A stretch of 64,000 bases of DNA. It comes from an uncultured Flavobacteriales bacterium (GTDB lineage Bacteria > Bacteroidota > Bacteroidia > Flavobacteriales > Crocinitomicaceae). The notes under the pieces are model-generated. The model was not told the DNA's origin, did no database searches, and was given only the letters and a program-made list of their open reading frames with translations. The translations under genes and the position numbers were made by a program. Positions 9,621-18,142 of the stretch are shown here, piece after piece. Within the stretch, counting starts at the first letter, position 1. The number at the start of each line of letters is the position of its first letter. The DNA lies in contig CAMLHZ010000012.1 of assembly GCA_946480085.1 (NCBI GenBank), forward strand, positions 53,882-117,881, written 5' to 3'.

Positions 9621-10615
9621 ATTCTATGCTTTACAGATGCCGGCTTGAAGCGACGAATGATATAATGTGCTGAAAGTTCGAGTCCACCACGTGCATTACT
9701 TGCCGGAATCAGCTTTGAAATATTGGTATCATAACTCATGGCGAACGACCAGTTGTTGATGGCTATTCCTGCTCGTACAATTATGGCATCTTTGCTTCTG
9801 AACCAAATTCCACCATCCACAGCCCGGTATTCTCCTAATCTGTCAACAAGATAATACCTCACCTGAGCTCCTGGAAGTAGTTCTCGGTATTTACCCTGAA
9901 CGTTGAAACTCAAACCGGGAATAACCGCCAAATCATAATTGATTCTGTAATCATAGATTCCGAAAAGACTTACGCGAACATCTCTTTTCAAAGGTTCACC
10001 ATAAAAACTTTGGTCCGGACGATTGAGGTTATGCGCACTTAAGCCAGCCGTCAATTTCTCATCTTTTGATTTATTCCATTGATAAACCAAACCTGTGGAA
10101 ACATTGATATTGGCTTTACTGTTGTTGTTCAGATATTCGTTTGTTGGAAGATTCGGATCAAAATTCACTCCGTTAAACTGACTGTCGAAATAGAATTTTG
10201 TTGGGTCAAGCGTTCTGTAATTCAGTCCAAATTGAAGCGCTGCCGAAACGGTGTGAATAGAGTCAACATCCAATTGAATGGTTTTCCCAACAGCTCCCAT
10301 CAATTCCAGCGTCTGAAATTTTCCATCACCAACTTTATCATGGAAAAGCAATAAACTGTAATTCAATGCCTTTTTCTTCCATTTTGAATCCATTGCTATT
10401 GCAACAGTTGAAAACGGAACGCTAACATGTCGCCATTGGTCTTTGTAATTTGCTGTAAACCGAAAATCACCATCGAATAAGCCGGAATTTGCCGGGTTTT
10501 GATAAATGGGCTGACGGTTAACGTGAGAGAAATGAATGTCCTGAGAATAGCCGGTCAAACCGCAAATCGCGAGAGCGAAAAATGTAGTAATGAACCGGGT
10601 AGCAGATAATCTCAA
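9602..10615 (-). CDS. PorP/SprF family type IX secretion membrane protein
   Basis: 337 residues with a signal peptide ending near GYSQ-DIHFSH. The mature start HFSHVNRQPIYQNPANSG and the following FRFTANYKDQWR match the PorP/SprF signature closely, and the remainder is a predicted outer-membrane barrel. PorP/SprF proteins typically pair with one large T9SS type B cargo protein and a PorE-like protein; here only the PorE-like partner follows, by a 19-base overlap. No large cargo gene lies next to it within the window. Family assignment is strong; the cargo is unknown. Confidence 0.9.
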   Translation of the reverse strand: MRLSATRFITTFFALAICGLTGYSQDIHFSHVNRQPIYQNPANSGLFDGDFRFTANYKDQWRHVSVPFSTVAIAMDSKWKKKALNYSLLLFHDKVGDGKFQTLELMGAVGKTIQLDVDSIHTVSAALQFGLNYRTLDPTKFYFDSQFNGVNFDPNLPTNEYLNNNSKANINVSTGLVYQWNKSKDEKLTAGLSAHNLNRPDQSFYGEPLKRDVRVSLFGIYDYRINYDLAVIPGLSFNVQGKYRELLPGAQVRYYLVDRLGEYRAVDGGIWFRSKDAIIVRAGIAINNWSFAMSYDTNISKLIPASNARGGLELSAHYIIRRFKPASVKHRICPDYI

Positions 10616-10789
10616 GATACAGTTTTTGTATTTCTAAAAATAAGCTAAACATTCTTAAACTCCTGTATTTATTGCGAAAAATGTCGTCACTTAGTGGTTA
10701 GACGTTCCATTGATGTGAAAAGTAACGCAGTTAGTGGTGCAATAGTTAAAAATTGAAGGAATTTATTAAATTCGAGGAAATATCAGGTT

Positions 10790-11200
10790 ATGTCACGTTT
10801 TACAAAGGTTTTTGTTTTTTTTCTGTTCGGTTCAATGTTGTTATCAGCAACCAGTTCAGTGCAGGGTGTAATAAAGAGCCAGTATAAATTTCTTATTGGT
10901 GAATACGAATTGATCTCAGTTCAGGATCAGGGAAAGATCATTACTCCAAACGTTACCGGGAAGATTACAATGAAAGTAACCAAGAAAGATAAATTGCTGA
11001 TTTATAAAGATGGCGATCTGATTAATGAATATCATTTTAATGGTGGAAGATCACCTTTACCTACAGAAACTGAAAAATACGTTTTGTTCAATTCGGAAAC
11101 CGATATTTATCCACTCTTTTTTAAAGGAGATAGCGTAATTCAGTTCATTTATCCTAACGAATATTACGAAAACTATTTCCGGAAGATTATAGCTAAATGA
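10790..11200 (+). CDS. Small exported protein of unknown function
   Basis: 136 residues with a signal peptide (MSRFTKVFVFFLFGSMLLSATSS). The mature part is short and beta-rich (YEWELISV-like strands, GKITMKVTKKDKLLIYKDG), compatible with a lipocalin-like or small sandwich fold, but I do not recognise a family. Its stop overlaps the start of the sensor kinase gene by 4 bases (ATGA). Translational coupling suggests it works with the kinase, for example as a periplasmic ligand-sensing partner; that is inference from gene order only. Confidence 0.7.
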   Translation: MSRFTKVFVFFLFGSMLLSATSSVQGVIKSQYKFLIGEYELISVQDQGKIITPNVTGKITMKVTKKDKLLIYKDGDLINEYHFNGGRSPLPTETEKYVLFNSETDIYPLFFKGDSVIQFIYPNEYYENYFRKIIAK

Positions 11201-12408
11201 GTTTTCTTCGACCAAATACTGACTACTACAGCGATTACATAGATAAGCGAAAGTTCATTATGCTTTGGCGTACAACCTTGTTCCTGGGGTTGGTGTTTTT
11301 CATTCTCGCATTTTGGACCTTGTTTTACGACAGAACATCTTCAGTAGTTTATCTTTTGATTTTTCTCATAGCAGCAAGCTGTCTCACCTATCTTCACGTC
11401 ACCAAGAAATACAAACCTCTGCTTTACCTGTATTCAGTAACTGGAATGGTAATTATTGCCATAACCTGTAACTTGCCAACGGGAATTCCGCATGCGCCTG
11501 ATTTTATGTGGGGATTAAGTTTGGTGATTTTTACGTTCACCACTTTGGGCAGGAAGTATGGATGGATTTCTCTGTGTTCGTTTGCATTAATTTCTGGAAT
11601 TCATTTCGTGTATTTCTATGAGATGATCGAATTACAGTATAAGCCACTTACCACTATTGATTTGATTGGGATTTCAACTGAAATTTTCCTTGCACTTTGT
11701 TTATGTGGATATTTCATTTCTCAGCATTTGTCGTTTACAAAATATACCGAAGGACAGATGTCGCTTGCCAATGCTGAGTTAGAACTTCAAAATCAGATCA
11801 TTCAGCGTAAAAGTGATGAGAATGCCATTTTGGTGAAAGAGATTCATCACCGCGTAAAGAACAATCTTCAAATAATCATTAGTTTATTGAGAATGCATCG
11901 CGACGAAGTTTCTTCTCCAGAAGCTCAAAAAGATTTTGATGAAGCAATCAATCGAATTCTTTCAATGGCCTTGCTTCATCAACAGATGTATAGAGAAAAA
12001 GAGCTTTCACGTTTTAATCTGGAGGAGTATGTTACGATTTTGATTCATGACATCGTAGAATCTTACAGAAGCGCTAATCAGGAAATTGAAACTAAGATCA
12101 AGATCCAGAATGTTGCTTTGAAGCTGGAATCTATTGTTCCGTTAGGCCTACTTATTAATGAACTGGTTTCTAATTCATTGAAACACGCCTTTTCAAACGA
12201 ACAAAAAGGAACCATCCAATTGAGTATAAAACGAATCGATGAAGGTTTTTTATTGGTTTATTCTGATGATGGCGTTTGGGTTGAAAGTGATTTAATGGTG
12301 AAAGGGTTCGGCTCAGAATTGGTTGAAATGCTTTCTGAACAATTGAACGGGAAACTAACCAGAAACGGCAGTTCTTATGAATTACTAGTGAACGTTGACG
12401 ATAAATAG
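11197..12408 (+). CDS. Membrane sensor histidine kinase, HisKA_2 type
   Basis: 403 residues. The first ~178 hold about six hydrophobic helices with little periplasmic sequence. A short coiled coil (~185-210) leads to ILVKEIHHRVKNNLQ (His217/His218), the hallmark of HisKA_2 kinases, with a conserved LLHQQMYR downstream. The HATPase_c domain follows, with the N box LLINELVSNSLKHAF and YSDDGVW. Kinases of this type phosphorylate stand-alone response regulators; none is adjacent here, so the pair is split. The gene overlaps the exported-protein gene upstream by 4 bases, and its 3' end overlaps the convergent lipoprotein gene by 24 bases. Confidence 0.9.
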   Translation: MSFLRPNTDYYSDYIDKRKFIMLWRTTLFLGLVFFILAFWTLFYDRTSSVVYLLIFLIAASCLTYLHVTKKYKPLLYLYSVTGMVIIAITCNLPTGIPHAPDFMWGLSLVIFTFTTLGRKYGWISLCSFALISGIHFVYFYEMIELQYKPLTTIDLIGISTEIFLALCLCGYFISQHLSFTKYTEGQMSLANAELELQNQIIQRKSDENAILVKEIHHRVKNNLQIIISLLRMHRDEVSSPEAQKDFDEAINRILSMALLHQQMYREKELSRFNLEEYVTILIHDIVESYRSANQEIETKIKIQNVALKLESIVPLGLLINELVSNSLKHAFSNEQKGTIQLSIKRIDEGFLLVYSDDGVWVESDLMVKGFGSELVEMLSEQLNGKLTRNGSSYELLVNVDDK

Positions 12409-13032
12409 ATCTGAACGTGCGCCAATGGCAATGATTTCTCCTTTTTTCATCTTCTTACCAGCCTTGATTTTCCACACAACATTTGAATAGCTTGCTTTGG
12501 CTGTTACAAAATTGGATTTCATTTTACCTTCTTGTTTCGCTATTTCTATATAGAGTTGTGTCACATTCTCGCTTCCAAAATGAATTCCTTCCTCTTTGTA
12601 TTGGATTTTGGGAAAGTTAGGTAAAAGTGTATCTGATCTTAAGGAAGAATGAAAAATCTGCCATTTCTCTTTTACGAATTTCAAATCACCAGTGGCAGTT
12701 TGTATTAAAGAGTCCATGAGCAAATTCAATTGCTTCTTCTTTTCGTCGATGGAATAAAAGGCTTCTGAATTCTCGTAACCGTAGAGGGTTTGCCCTTTTT
12801 TTATTTTCTTTCTTCCGGCTATCCATTCAACTATACCACTTCTTGTTGCACGGATGGTATCGTAGATTATTTCGGTTTCATTGTGATATTCCTCCTCAAT
12901 TGCAGGATTACCTGATTTGGATGGTAAAGTTCTTAAATCTTCCTGTTTGTTGGTGGTTTGACTTATCTTCTCTTCACTATTTCCGCACGAGAAGAGCGAT
13001 GCAATTACAAGTAAAGTTAAGATTGACTTCAT
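12385..13032 (-). CDS. Lipoprotein with two lipoyl-like half motifs
   Basis: 215 residues with a lipoprotein signal (LLVIASLFSCGNSEE; lipobox Cys16). Two segments resemble biotinyl/lipoyl half motifs as in HlyD/MacA adaptor proteins: RATRSGIVEWIAGRKKIKKGQTLYGY near residues 62-87 and the closing KIKAGKKMKKGEIIAIG near 188-204, with a helical stretch between. That order (half motif, helix, half motif) is the adaptor-protein hairpin, but the membrane-proximal domains of a true efflux adaptor are missing and no transporter is nearby. Function unknown. Its 3' end overlaps the convergent kinase gene by 24 bases. Confidence 0.65.
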   Translation of the reverse strand: MKSILTLLVIASLFSCGNSEEKISQTTNKQEDLRTLPSKSGNPAIEEEYHNETEIIYDTIRATRSGIVEWIAGRKKIKKGQTLYGYENSEAFYSIDEKKKQLNLLMDSLIQTATGDLKFVKEKWQIFHSSLRSDTLLPNFPKIQYKEEGIHFGSENVTQLYIEIAKQEGKMKSNFVTAKASYSNVVWKIKAGKKMKKGEIIAIGARSDLFIVNVH

Positions 13033-13157
13033 AAGTTAAATATAAGTTATTCAGGCATACAATTCATTAATTTTTTGGTTCATTACTTCGGAATTGTTGT
13101 TAATAACTTCGTTAACATTTACATAACGACTACCTGTAAATGGGTAGCGCATTCGTT

Positions 13158-13165
13158 TATTTTTG
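13158..13165 (+). promoter_or_regulatory. -7 promoter element
   Basis: TATTTTTG fits TAnnTTTG and lies 17 bases before the ATG at 13183, supporting that start. A clear -33 TTG is not visible. Confidence 0.45.
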
Positions 13166-13182
13166 TGTTAGACGTAGACGAT

Positions 13183-13719
13183 ATGCTGGTATTTAAGAAG
13201 AAAGTTTCCGATAATCAATTAGCCAACGTTTTTTTGAACGGTGTGCTGGATGTGGTAGAGCTAGGGTTTCCTGAAATAGCGAGCTTAATTAATGACGATC
13301 CTGCTTTTGTGCAATCGCCAAATATTGGACCAGAAGACAGTGATCAATTTGCTGTAATTATACTGGTTGCCAATCTTTCGACATTGGAAAACACATTCGA
13401 AGTTCAACAAGCATCTCGAATTGAAGCCATTATATTTGAGAAACTTGCAGTTATCATGCAGGCAACTCCAGCCGAAGTTGAACAAACGGTTCGTGAATAT
13501 CAAAAGTTCTTGTCACGTGTGAATCATCCATCAAAAAACATGATTTACGCAATTTCAAAATCCATTTTCCATAAATATGAGTTGAATGCTTATCAAGATG
13601 AGTACTTCAAACGTTTACATGCACCTAATCCGTTATTCCTTAAACGAATGGATCAAGTTGTTGATCAGTTTTTGTGGGATTGGGACGCGTTCTTCAAAAA
13701 GTATAAGATAGAGGAGTAA
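13183..13719 (+). CDS. Conserved-looking soluble protein of unknown function
   Basis: 178 residues when started at ATG 13183 (MLVFKKKVSDNQ). A frame open from 13075 would add 36 residues that run through the promoter-like region, so the shorter form is preferred. There is no signal peptide or membrane helix; it is predicted mostly alpha-helical with an acidic middle and an aromatic C-terminus (FLWDWDAFFKKYK). I recognise no domain. It stands alone between a divergent lipoprotein gene and acs, with a hairpin after its stop. Confidence 0.7.
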   Translation: MLVFKKKVSDNQLANVFLNGVLDVVELGFPEIASLINDDPAFVQSPNIGPEDSDQFAVIILVANLSTLENTFEVQQASRIEAIIFEKLAVIMQATPAEVEQTVREYQKFLSRVNHPSKNMIYAISKSIFHKYELNAYQDEYFKRLHAPNPLFLKRMDQVVDQFLWDWDAFFKKYKIEE

Positions 13720-13747
13720 ATTTCTTTTTTTATTATGATATTTATGT

Positions 13748-13771
13748 AGGGATAGGTCGTGGCCTGTCCCT
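13748..13771 (+). terminator. Hairpin between the unknown gene and acs
   Basis: AGGGATAGG / CCTGTCCCT with a 6-base loop and one G-U pair, followed by a weak T-rich stretch. It probably ends the upstream transcript; it could instead lie in the acs leader. Confidence 0.5.
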
Positions 13772-13803
13772 ATATGTTTTATAGTGAATCCAAATTCCGT
13801 TGT

Positions 13804-15702
13804 ATGAGCAATTTTCGCATAAATTCATTTCAGGATTATCAAAATCAATACAAGTTAAGTGTCGAAAATCCAGAAGGTTTCTGGGCTGAAATTGCCAATA
13901 GTTTTCAATGGAGAAAACCGTTTTCGAAAATACTTTCATGGAATTTTGATGAACCGAATGTACGTTGGTTCGAAGATGGAAGCTTGAACATTACGGAAAA
14001 CATGCTCGACCGTCATGTCGCTGTTCATCCCAATAAAGTGGCTATTTTATGGGAACCAAATAATCCGAGCGAATCCACAAAAAGTTTTACTTACGAACAA
14101 ACCTTGAAAGAAGTCAACAGAATTGCAAATGCACTTCGAAATGTTGGTGTAGGAAAAGGCGACAGAGTTTGTTTATATATGCCGATGATTCCAGAATTGG
14201 CTTTCTCAGTAATGGCTTGTGCTAGAGTAGGAGCAATACATTCCGTCGTTTTTGCCGGATTTTCCGCTTCCAGTTTAGCGGATAGAATCAACGATGCCGG
14301 AGCAAAAGTGGTGATGACTTCTGACGGATTGAACAGGGGCGAAAAACTGGTTCCAATTAAACCAATTGTTGATGAAGCCTTGAATTCGTGTTCTACTATT
14401 CAAAATGTTTTCGTTTTTAAATGTACTGGAAACGAAGTAGAAATGAAATCCGGACGAGATCTTTGGTGGAATGATGCCTTGGAAGGAATGTCGGATGTCT
14501 GCATTGCTGAAGAAATGAATGCGGAAGATCCGCTTTTCATTCTTTACACTTCTGGTTCAACCGGAAAACCAAAAGGAATTGTGCATACCTGCGGTGGTTA
14601 CATGGTTTATACGGCTTATTCGTTTCAGAATGTTTATCAATACGATGAGAAAGATGTCTTCTGGTGTACGGCAGATATTGGCTGGATTACCGGACATTCA
14701 TACATTGTTTATGGTCCGCTTTTAAGTGGCGCAACTACGGTAATGTTTGAAGGAATTCCAACTTATCAGGATGCTTCGCGTTTTTGGAAGATCATTGAGA
14801 AACATAAAGTCAATCAGTTTTTAACTGCTCCAACCGCCATCCGTTCCTTAATGCCTTTTGGTACTGATCCTGTGAACTCAGCAAATCTGAATTCGTTAAA
14901 AGTAATCGGTTCAGTTGGTGAGCCCATTAATGAAGAAGCCTGGAATTGGTACTATGAAAACGTTGGGAAGAACAAATGCGCGGTGGTAGACAATTGGTGG
15001 CAGACAGAAACCGGTGGAATCATGATCTCTGGTTTGGGTAATTTGTCTCCCTTGAAACCTACATATGCTGGTTTTCCACTTCCGGGAATTCAACCTGTTC
15101 TTTTGAGGCAAAACGGAGAAGAAATTCAGGAAGCGAATGAAGAAGGATATTTATGCGTGAAGTTTCCATGGCCTTCCATGTTGAGAACCACATGGGGCGA
15201 TCATGAGCGTTGTCGACAAACATACTTTTCGCAATATTCAGGATATTACTTTACAGGCGATGGAGCAAAACGTGATGAAGAAGGAATGTTCCGGATTATA
15301 GGGCGAATTGATGATGTAATCAATGTATCTGGTCACCGTTTTGGAACTGCGGAAATTGAAAATGCAATTAACGAAAGTGAATGGGTGGTTGAATCGGCGG
15401 TTGTAGGTTATCCGCATGATATCAAAGGACAAAGTATTTACGCTTTTGTGGTTTGCGACGGTAAAATTGAAAACGAGGCTGATGTTCGAAAAAACATTGC
15501 TGAAACGGTAGCCAAAGAAATAGGGAAGATCGCTCTGCCTGAAAAAGTGCAGTTTGTAAGTGGGTTACCTAAAACACGTTCGGGTAAAATCATGCGTAGA
15601 ATTCTCCGTAAAGTGGCCGAAGGTGATGTTAGTTCACTTGGAGATACATCAACTTTGCTTGATCCGGGTGTTGTAGATGAAATTGTGAAAGGAGCTATTT
15701 AA
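13804..15702 (+). CDS. acs: Acetyl-CoA synthetase
   Basis: 632 residues from ATG 13804 (MSNFRINSFQDYQ), the usual Acs length; an earlier in-frame ATG at 13759 would add 15 atypical residues. The AMP-binding signature LFILYTSGSTGKPKGIVHT, the WWQTETGG motif and the C-terminal PKTRSGKIMRRILR are all present; the Lys in that last motif is the residue acetylated in regulated Acs enzymes. It converts acetate, ATP and CoA to acetyl-CoA through an acetyl-AMP intermediate. Apparently a single-gene unit, ending 8 bases from a convergent lipoprotein gene. Confidence 0.96.
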   Translation: MSNFRINSFQDYQNQYKLSVENPEGFWAEIANSFQWRKPFSKILSWNFDEPNVRWFEDGSLNITENMLDRHVAVHPNKVAILWEPNNPSESTKSFTYEQTLKEVNRIANALRNVGVGKGDRVCLYMPMIPELAFSVMACARVGAIHSVVFAGFSASSLADRINDAGAKVVMTSDGLNRGEKLVPIKPIVDEALNSCSTIQNVFVFKCTGNEVEMKSGRDLWWNDALEGMSDVCIAEEMNAEDPLFILYTSGSTGKPKGIVHTCGGYMVYTAYSFQNVYQYDEKDVFWCTADIGWITGHSYIVYGPLLSGATTVMFEGIPTYQDASRFWKIIEKHKVNQFLTAPTAIRSLMPFGTDPVNSANLNSLKVIGSVGEPINEEAWNWYYENVGKNKCAVVDNWWQTETGGIMISGLGNLSPLKPTYAGFPLPGIQPVLLRQNGEEIQEANEEGYLCVKFPWPSMLRTTWGDHERCRQTYFSQYSGYYFTGDGAKRDEEGMFRIIGRIDDVINVSGHRFGTAEIENAINESEWVVESAVVGYPHDIKGQSIYAFVVCDGKIENEADVRKNIAETVAKEIGKIALPEKVQFVSGLPKTRSGKIMRRILRKVAEGDVSSLGDTSTLLDPGVVDEIVKGAI

Positions 15703-15710
15703 GAAGTTGT

Positions 15711-16385
15711 TTATTCCTGCTGACCCGCGAGAATTGGATTATTGATGGTATGATTAAATCCGAAGGATAATAGCTGAAGCTTGAATTCTGTGCTTGACTT
15801 GTTAATCTTTAACCAGCCGTAGTTGTATCCAGAGCCATTTTTCAAACGCACTCCGAGGAATTTTGTGCCCGAAAACCCGTAGGATCCTTGACCTGCTGCA
15901 AAAGCTCCTCCAGTTCTAAAAAGGCTAGCACCTGATGACCAAACTATAGGATTATCAGATGTATTCCATTTAATCTCGTCATCTTCTTCAAATAATCTTC
16001 CATTGAAATAGGCTTGAGGTGATGATAGGGCTACTTCTGCGTTAGAATTTGATGAAGTAATAGACATTGAATAACTGTAGTTGACTGAGTTCGCTGTGTG
16101 CGGATTTCCCGCCCCGTTGGTATACCAATGGTACCAATGTCTCATTGTAATATTAAAATCAGTTATGCTGTCATTGTTTATGTCCAGAGAATCCATTGTT
16201 ATTGAATCGCTTGGAATTGGCGCTCCCCAGTAATAACCTGTTGCAGTTGTCATTTCAGCAATTGGATTGATTTCTTGGTAAGAAATATCATCTGGTGGAG
16301 GAATGTTGGGTGTGGAGTCTTTCTTACAAGCTGTGAGAGCAATCAGAACAAAAAGACAAACGAGGAATGGGTTGATGCGTAACAT
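15711..16385 (-). CDS. Lipoprotein of unknown function
   Basis: 224 residues. The signal FVLIALTACKKDS gives lipobox Cys20 and a typical Bacteroidota lipoprotein start. The mature protein is Ser/Asn-rich and beta-strand-rich, with DSLDINNDSITDFNITM, which resembles a calcium-binding or FG-GAP-like loop, and GSGYNYGWLKI near the end. Similar proteins are often surface-exposed, but I cannot name a family. It converges on acs with an 8-base gap and no evident terminator. Confidence 0.65.
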   Translation of the reverse strand: MLRINPFLVCLFVLIALTACKKDSTPNIPPPDDISYQEINPIAEMTTATGYYWGAPIPSDSITMDSLDINNDSITDFNITMRHWYHWYTNGAGNPHTANSVNYSYSMSITSSNSNAEVALSSPQAYFNGRLFEEDDEIKWNTSDNPIVWSSGASLFRTGGAFAAGQGSYGFSGTKFLGVRLKNGSGYNYGWLKINKSSTEFKLQLLSFGFNHTINNPILAGQQE

Positions 16386-16433
16386 TTGATTTGGTTTTAT
16401 TTCATGATACTGGAACAGTTCTAAGGTTGGAAG

Positions 16434-17129
16434 CTATAGCACCACTCCATGAATATTTTTCTCGTCAATAAATCCGTATATCCTGGAATCAGCGCTGTTG
16501 TGACGATTATCTCCCATAACGAAGTATTTTCCTTTCGGAATACGCAATGGCCCAAAATTGTCAATGCTCCAGTGCTGCTGAAATGCTCTAAAGATCATTG
16601 GTTCCATCGTATCCATTCGTTGCCGTGTAGCTTTTCTTCTATTCACGGAGTTTAATTTTCTATCTTCAATAGAAACCAATACTGAATCTCCGTAAGGTCC
16701 AAAATCATAGATTAACACCATATCTGAAACCAATTTGTCCCATTTAAAGTCAGAGTAATCACCTTTTGAAACCATGTAGTTATGCATAACCCTCAACCTT
16801 TTGTCCGCGTTTCGGCCGTTGACATATAAAGTTCCGTTCTTTATTTCAATCAAATCGTTTGGCATACCAACCAATCGGTGCATCCAAGTTCCTTTTTGAG
16901 GAGCCATTGAGCTCACTTGATTATATGCGATTAAATCGAAACGTTTATAATCCGGAATATTGGAAGTGTAAATTTTGGTCCCAGGCGTAATTGTAGGCAT
17001 GTTTGCCACGGTTGGAATTTCATATGAGTTCAATCCGCCTGTAATACTCAGAACACCGCGAATAGCGATAAGTATTGTGATAAAAACTACAATTCGCCAA
17101 AGCCATTTTCCTGTTTTTCCTTTTAGCAT
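16434..17129 (-). CDS. Signal peptidase I (S26) homologue without catalytic Ser/Lys
   Basis: 231 residues from ATG 17129 ([11 protein letters not shown]); an in-frame start at 17336 would run into the neighbouring gene. One membrane anchor (~9-27) precedes an S26 fold. Box B, normally SMxPT, reads ANMPT with Ala42 where the catalytic Ser should be. The box D segment, normally KRxxGLPGD, reads HRLVGMPND with His84 in place of the catalytic Lys. Box [12 protein letters not shown] (206-216) is intact and is of the form seen in Bacteroidota LepB. It is therefore recognisably LepB-like yet should lack peptidase activity. It sits 13 bases downstream of a barrel-protein gene, likely in one operon. 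Confidence 0.85.
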   Translation of the reverse strand: MLKGKTGKWLWRIVVFITILIAIRGVLSITGGLNSYEIPTVANMPTITPGTKIYTSNIPDYKRFDLIAYNQVSSMAPQKGTWMHRLVGMPNDLIEIKNGTLYVNGRNADKRLRVMHNYMVSKGDYSDFKWDKLVSDMVLIYDFGPYGDSVLVSIEDRKLNSVNRRKATRQRMDTMEPMIFRAFQQHWSIDNFGPLRIPKGKYFVMGDNRHNSADSRIYGFIDEKNIHGVVL

Positions 17130-17142
17130 AGTTCTGATTAAC

Positions 17143-18039
17143 CTAGAAATGGAACAGCAGCGCTGCTTTGAAACCAGCATTTGAAATAACTGCATTTGGC
17201 ACACGTGGAGCATTTTCCGGTTTTGTAAATTGCTGAGAGAGTATAAAACTCTTGAAAAAGGTGAACTCCAGATTGATCGATTTTTTCTCCTGAACCATAA
17301 ATTGAAATCCATGTCCGAAGTTAAAATCAAGTGCATTTAACGTAACCGGAATTTCCGTTTGAGTTGGGTAAGACCATCCAGTGTTTGTGAATGTAGTGTC
17401 TGCAACATCGTACAAAAAGATTGGTTTCATGTTGCTGTAATGAAGTTCAAATGGAACATAGAAGGCTGTATTCTTTTTATTTCCGTCGTATTGGTATTGA
17501 TAACGCAAACCTGCTTTGAAGTATTTCATGTCTGAGATCAAAGGAACTTCGGCGGTTAGCCCAACGAAATGTTGACGGCTCAAATATTTTCCGGCTCCAA
17601 ACTTAAATGCAATCGGAATACTGGTGTTTGTGGCACCAAAGGAATTCAGGTAATAATCGTCAGGTGTCAGATTATTGTTATAGTTTGCATATTCAGTTGT
17701 GACTCCGGCATAAAACGCAAGTTCGCCATCTTTCCTTGGGTAAATGACTTTCTCAGCACGCTTTTTCTTTCTATTGACAACCACTTTATCCTGAATGAAG
17801 TAGTCATAATCGTCTCTTCCCAAAGAATATGTTTTGCCATATTGATCCTTGAAAACAATACCACCTGTAACTTCATCAAAAGAGGTGATCTCCCCCCAAA
17901 GTGTACCACCTTTTTTTAGATAGATGACGTCGTAAATGAGGTAATCAGAAGTGTCTTTTTGAGCGCTTGCAGAAGTATTGAAGCAGAAAATAGTTAGGAG
18001 TACGAATACGAATTTAAGTAGCAGCGTATTTGATTTCAT
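17143..18039 (-). CDS. Putative outer-membrane beta-barrel protein
   Basis: 298 residues with a signal peptide ([18 protein letters not shown]). The first ~60 mature residues ([27 protein letters not shown]) resemble a small SH3-like strand module found before Bacteroidota barrels; the rest shows alternating strands and ends in a terminal aromatic residue (ALLFHF), the usual outer-membrane barrel signal. No function can be assigned. The catalytically substituted signal-peptidase homologue begins 13 bases after its stop, and the two are probably co-transcribed. Confidence 0.65.
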   Translation of the reverse strand: MKSNTLLLKFVFVLLTIFCFNTSASAQKDTSDYLIYDVIYLKKGGTLWGEITSFDEVTGGIVFKDQYGKTYSLGRDDYDYFIQDKVVVNRKKKRAEKVIYPRKDGELAFYAGVTTEYANYNNNLTPDDYYLNSFGATNTSIPIAFKFGAGKYLSRQHFVGLTAEVPLISDMKYFKAGLRYQYQYDGNKKNTAFYVPFELHYSNMKPIFLYDVADTTFTNTGWSYPTQTEIPVTLNALDFNFGHGFQFMVQEKKSINLEFTFFKSFILSQQFTKPENAPRVPNAVISNAGFKAALLFHF

Positions 18040-18142
18040 AAGGTAATCATCAAGGTTTTACGTCGCAAGTATAGTGAAAATGCCTCAAAGAGTTTCAATG
18101 ATTTGTCGTTCTGCTACTTGATATTTGTTTAGAGAGTTATAG

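Noticed and set aside
13075..13182. Longer N-terminus of the unknown gene at 13183
   Set aside because: The extension runs through the -7 promoter box and lacks protein-like character.
17130..17336. 69-codon N-terminal extension of the signal-peptidase homologue
   Set aside because: It overlaps the end of the barrel-protein gene in another frame and precedes the natural anchor helix; the ATG at 17129 is preferred.
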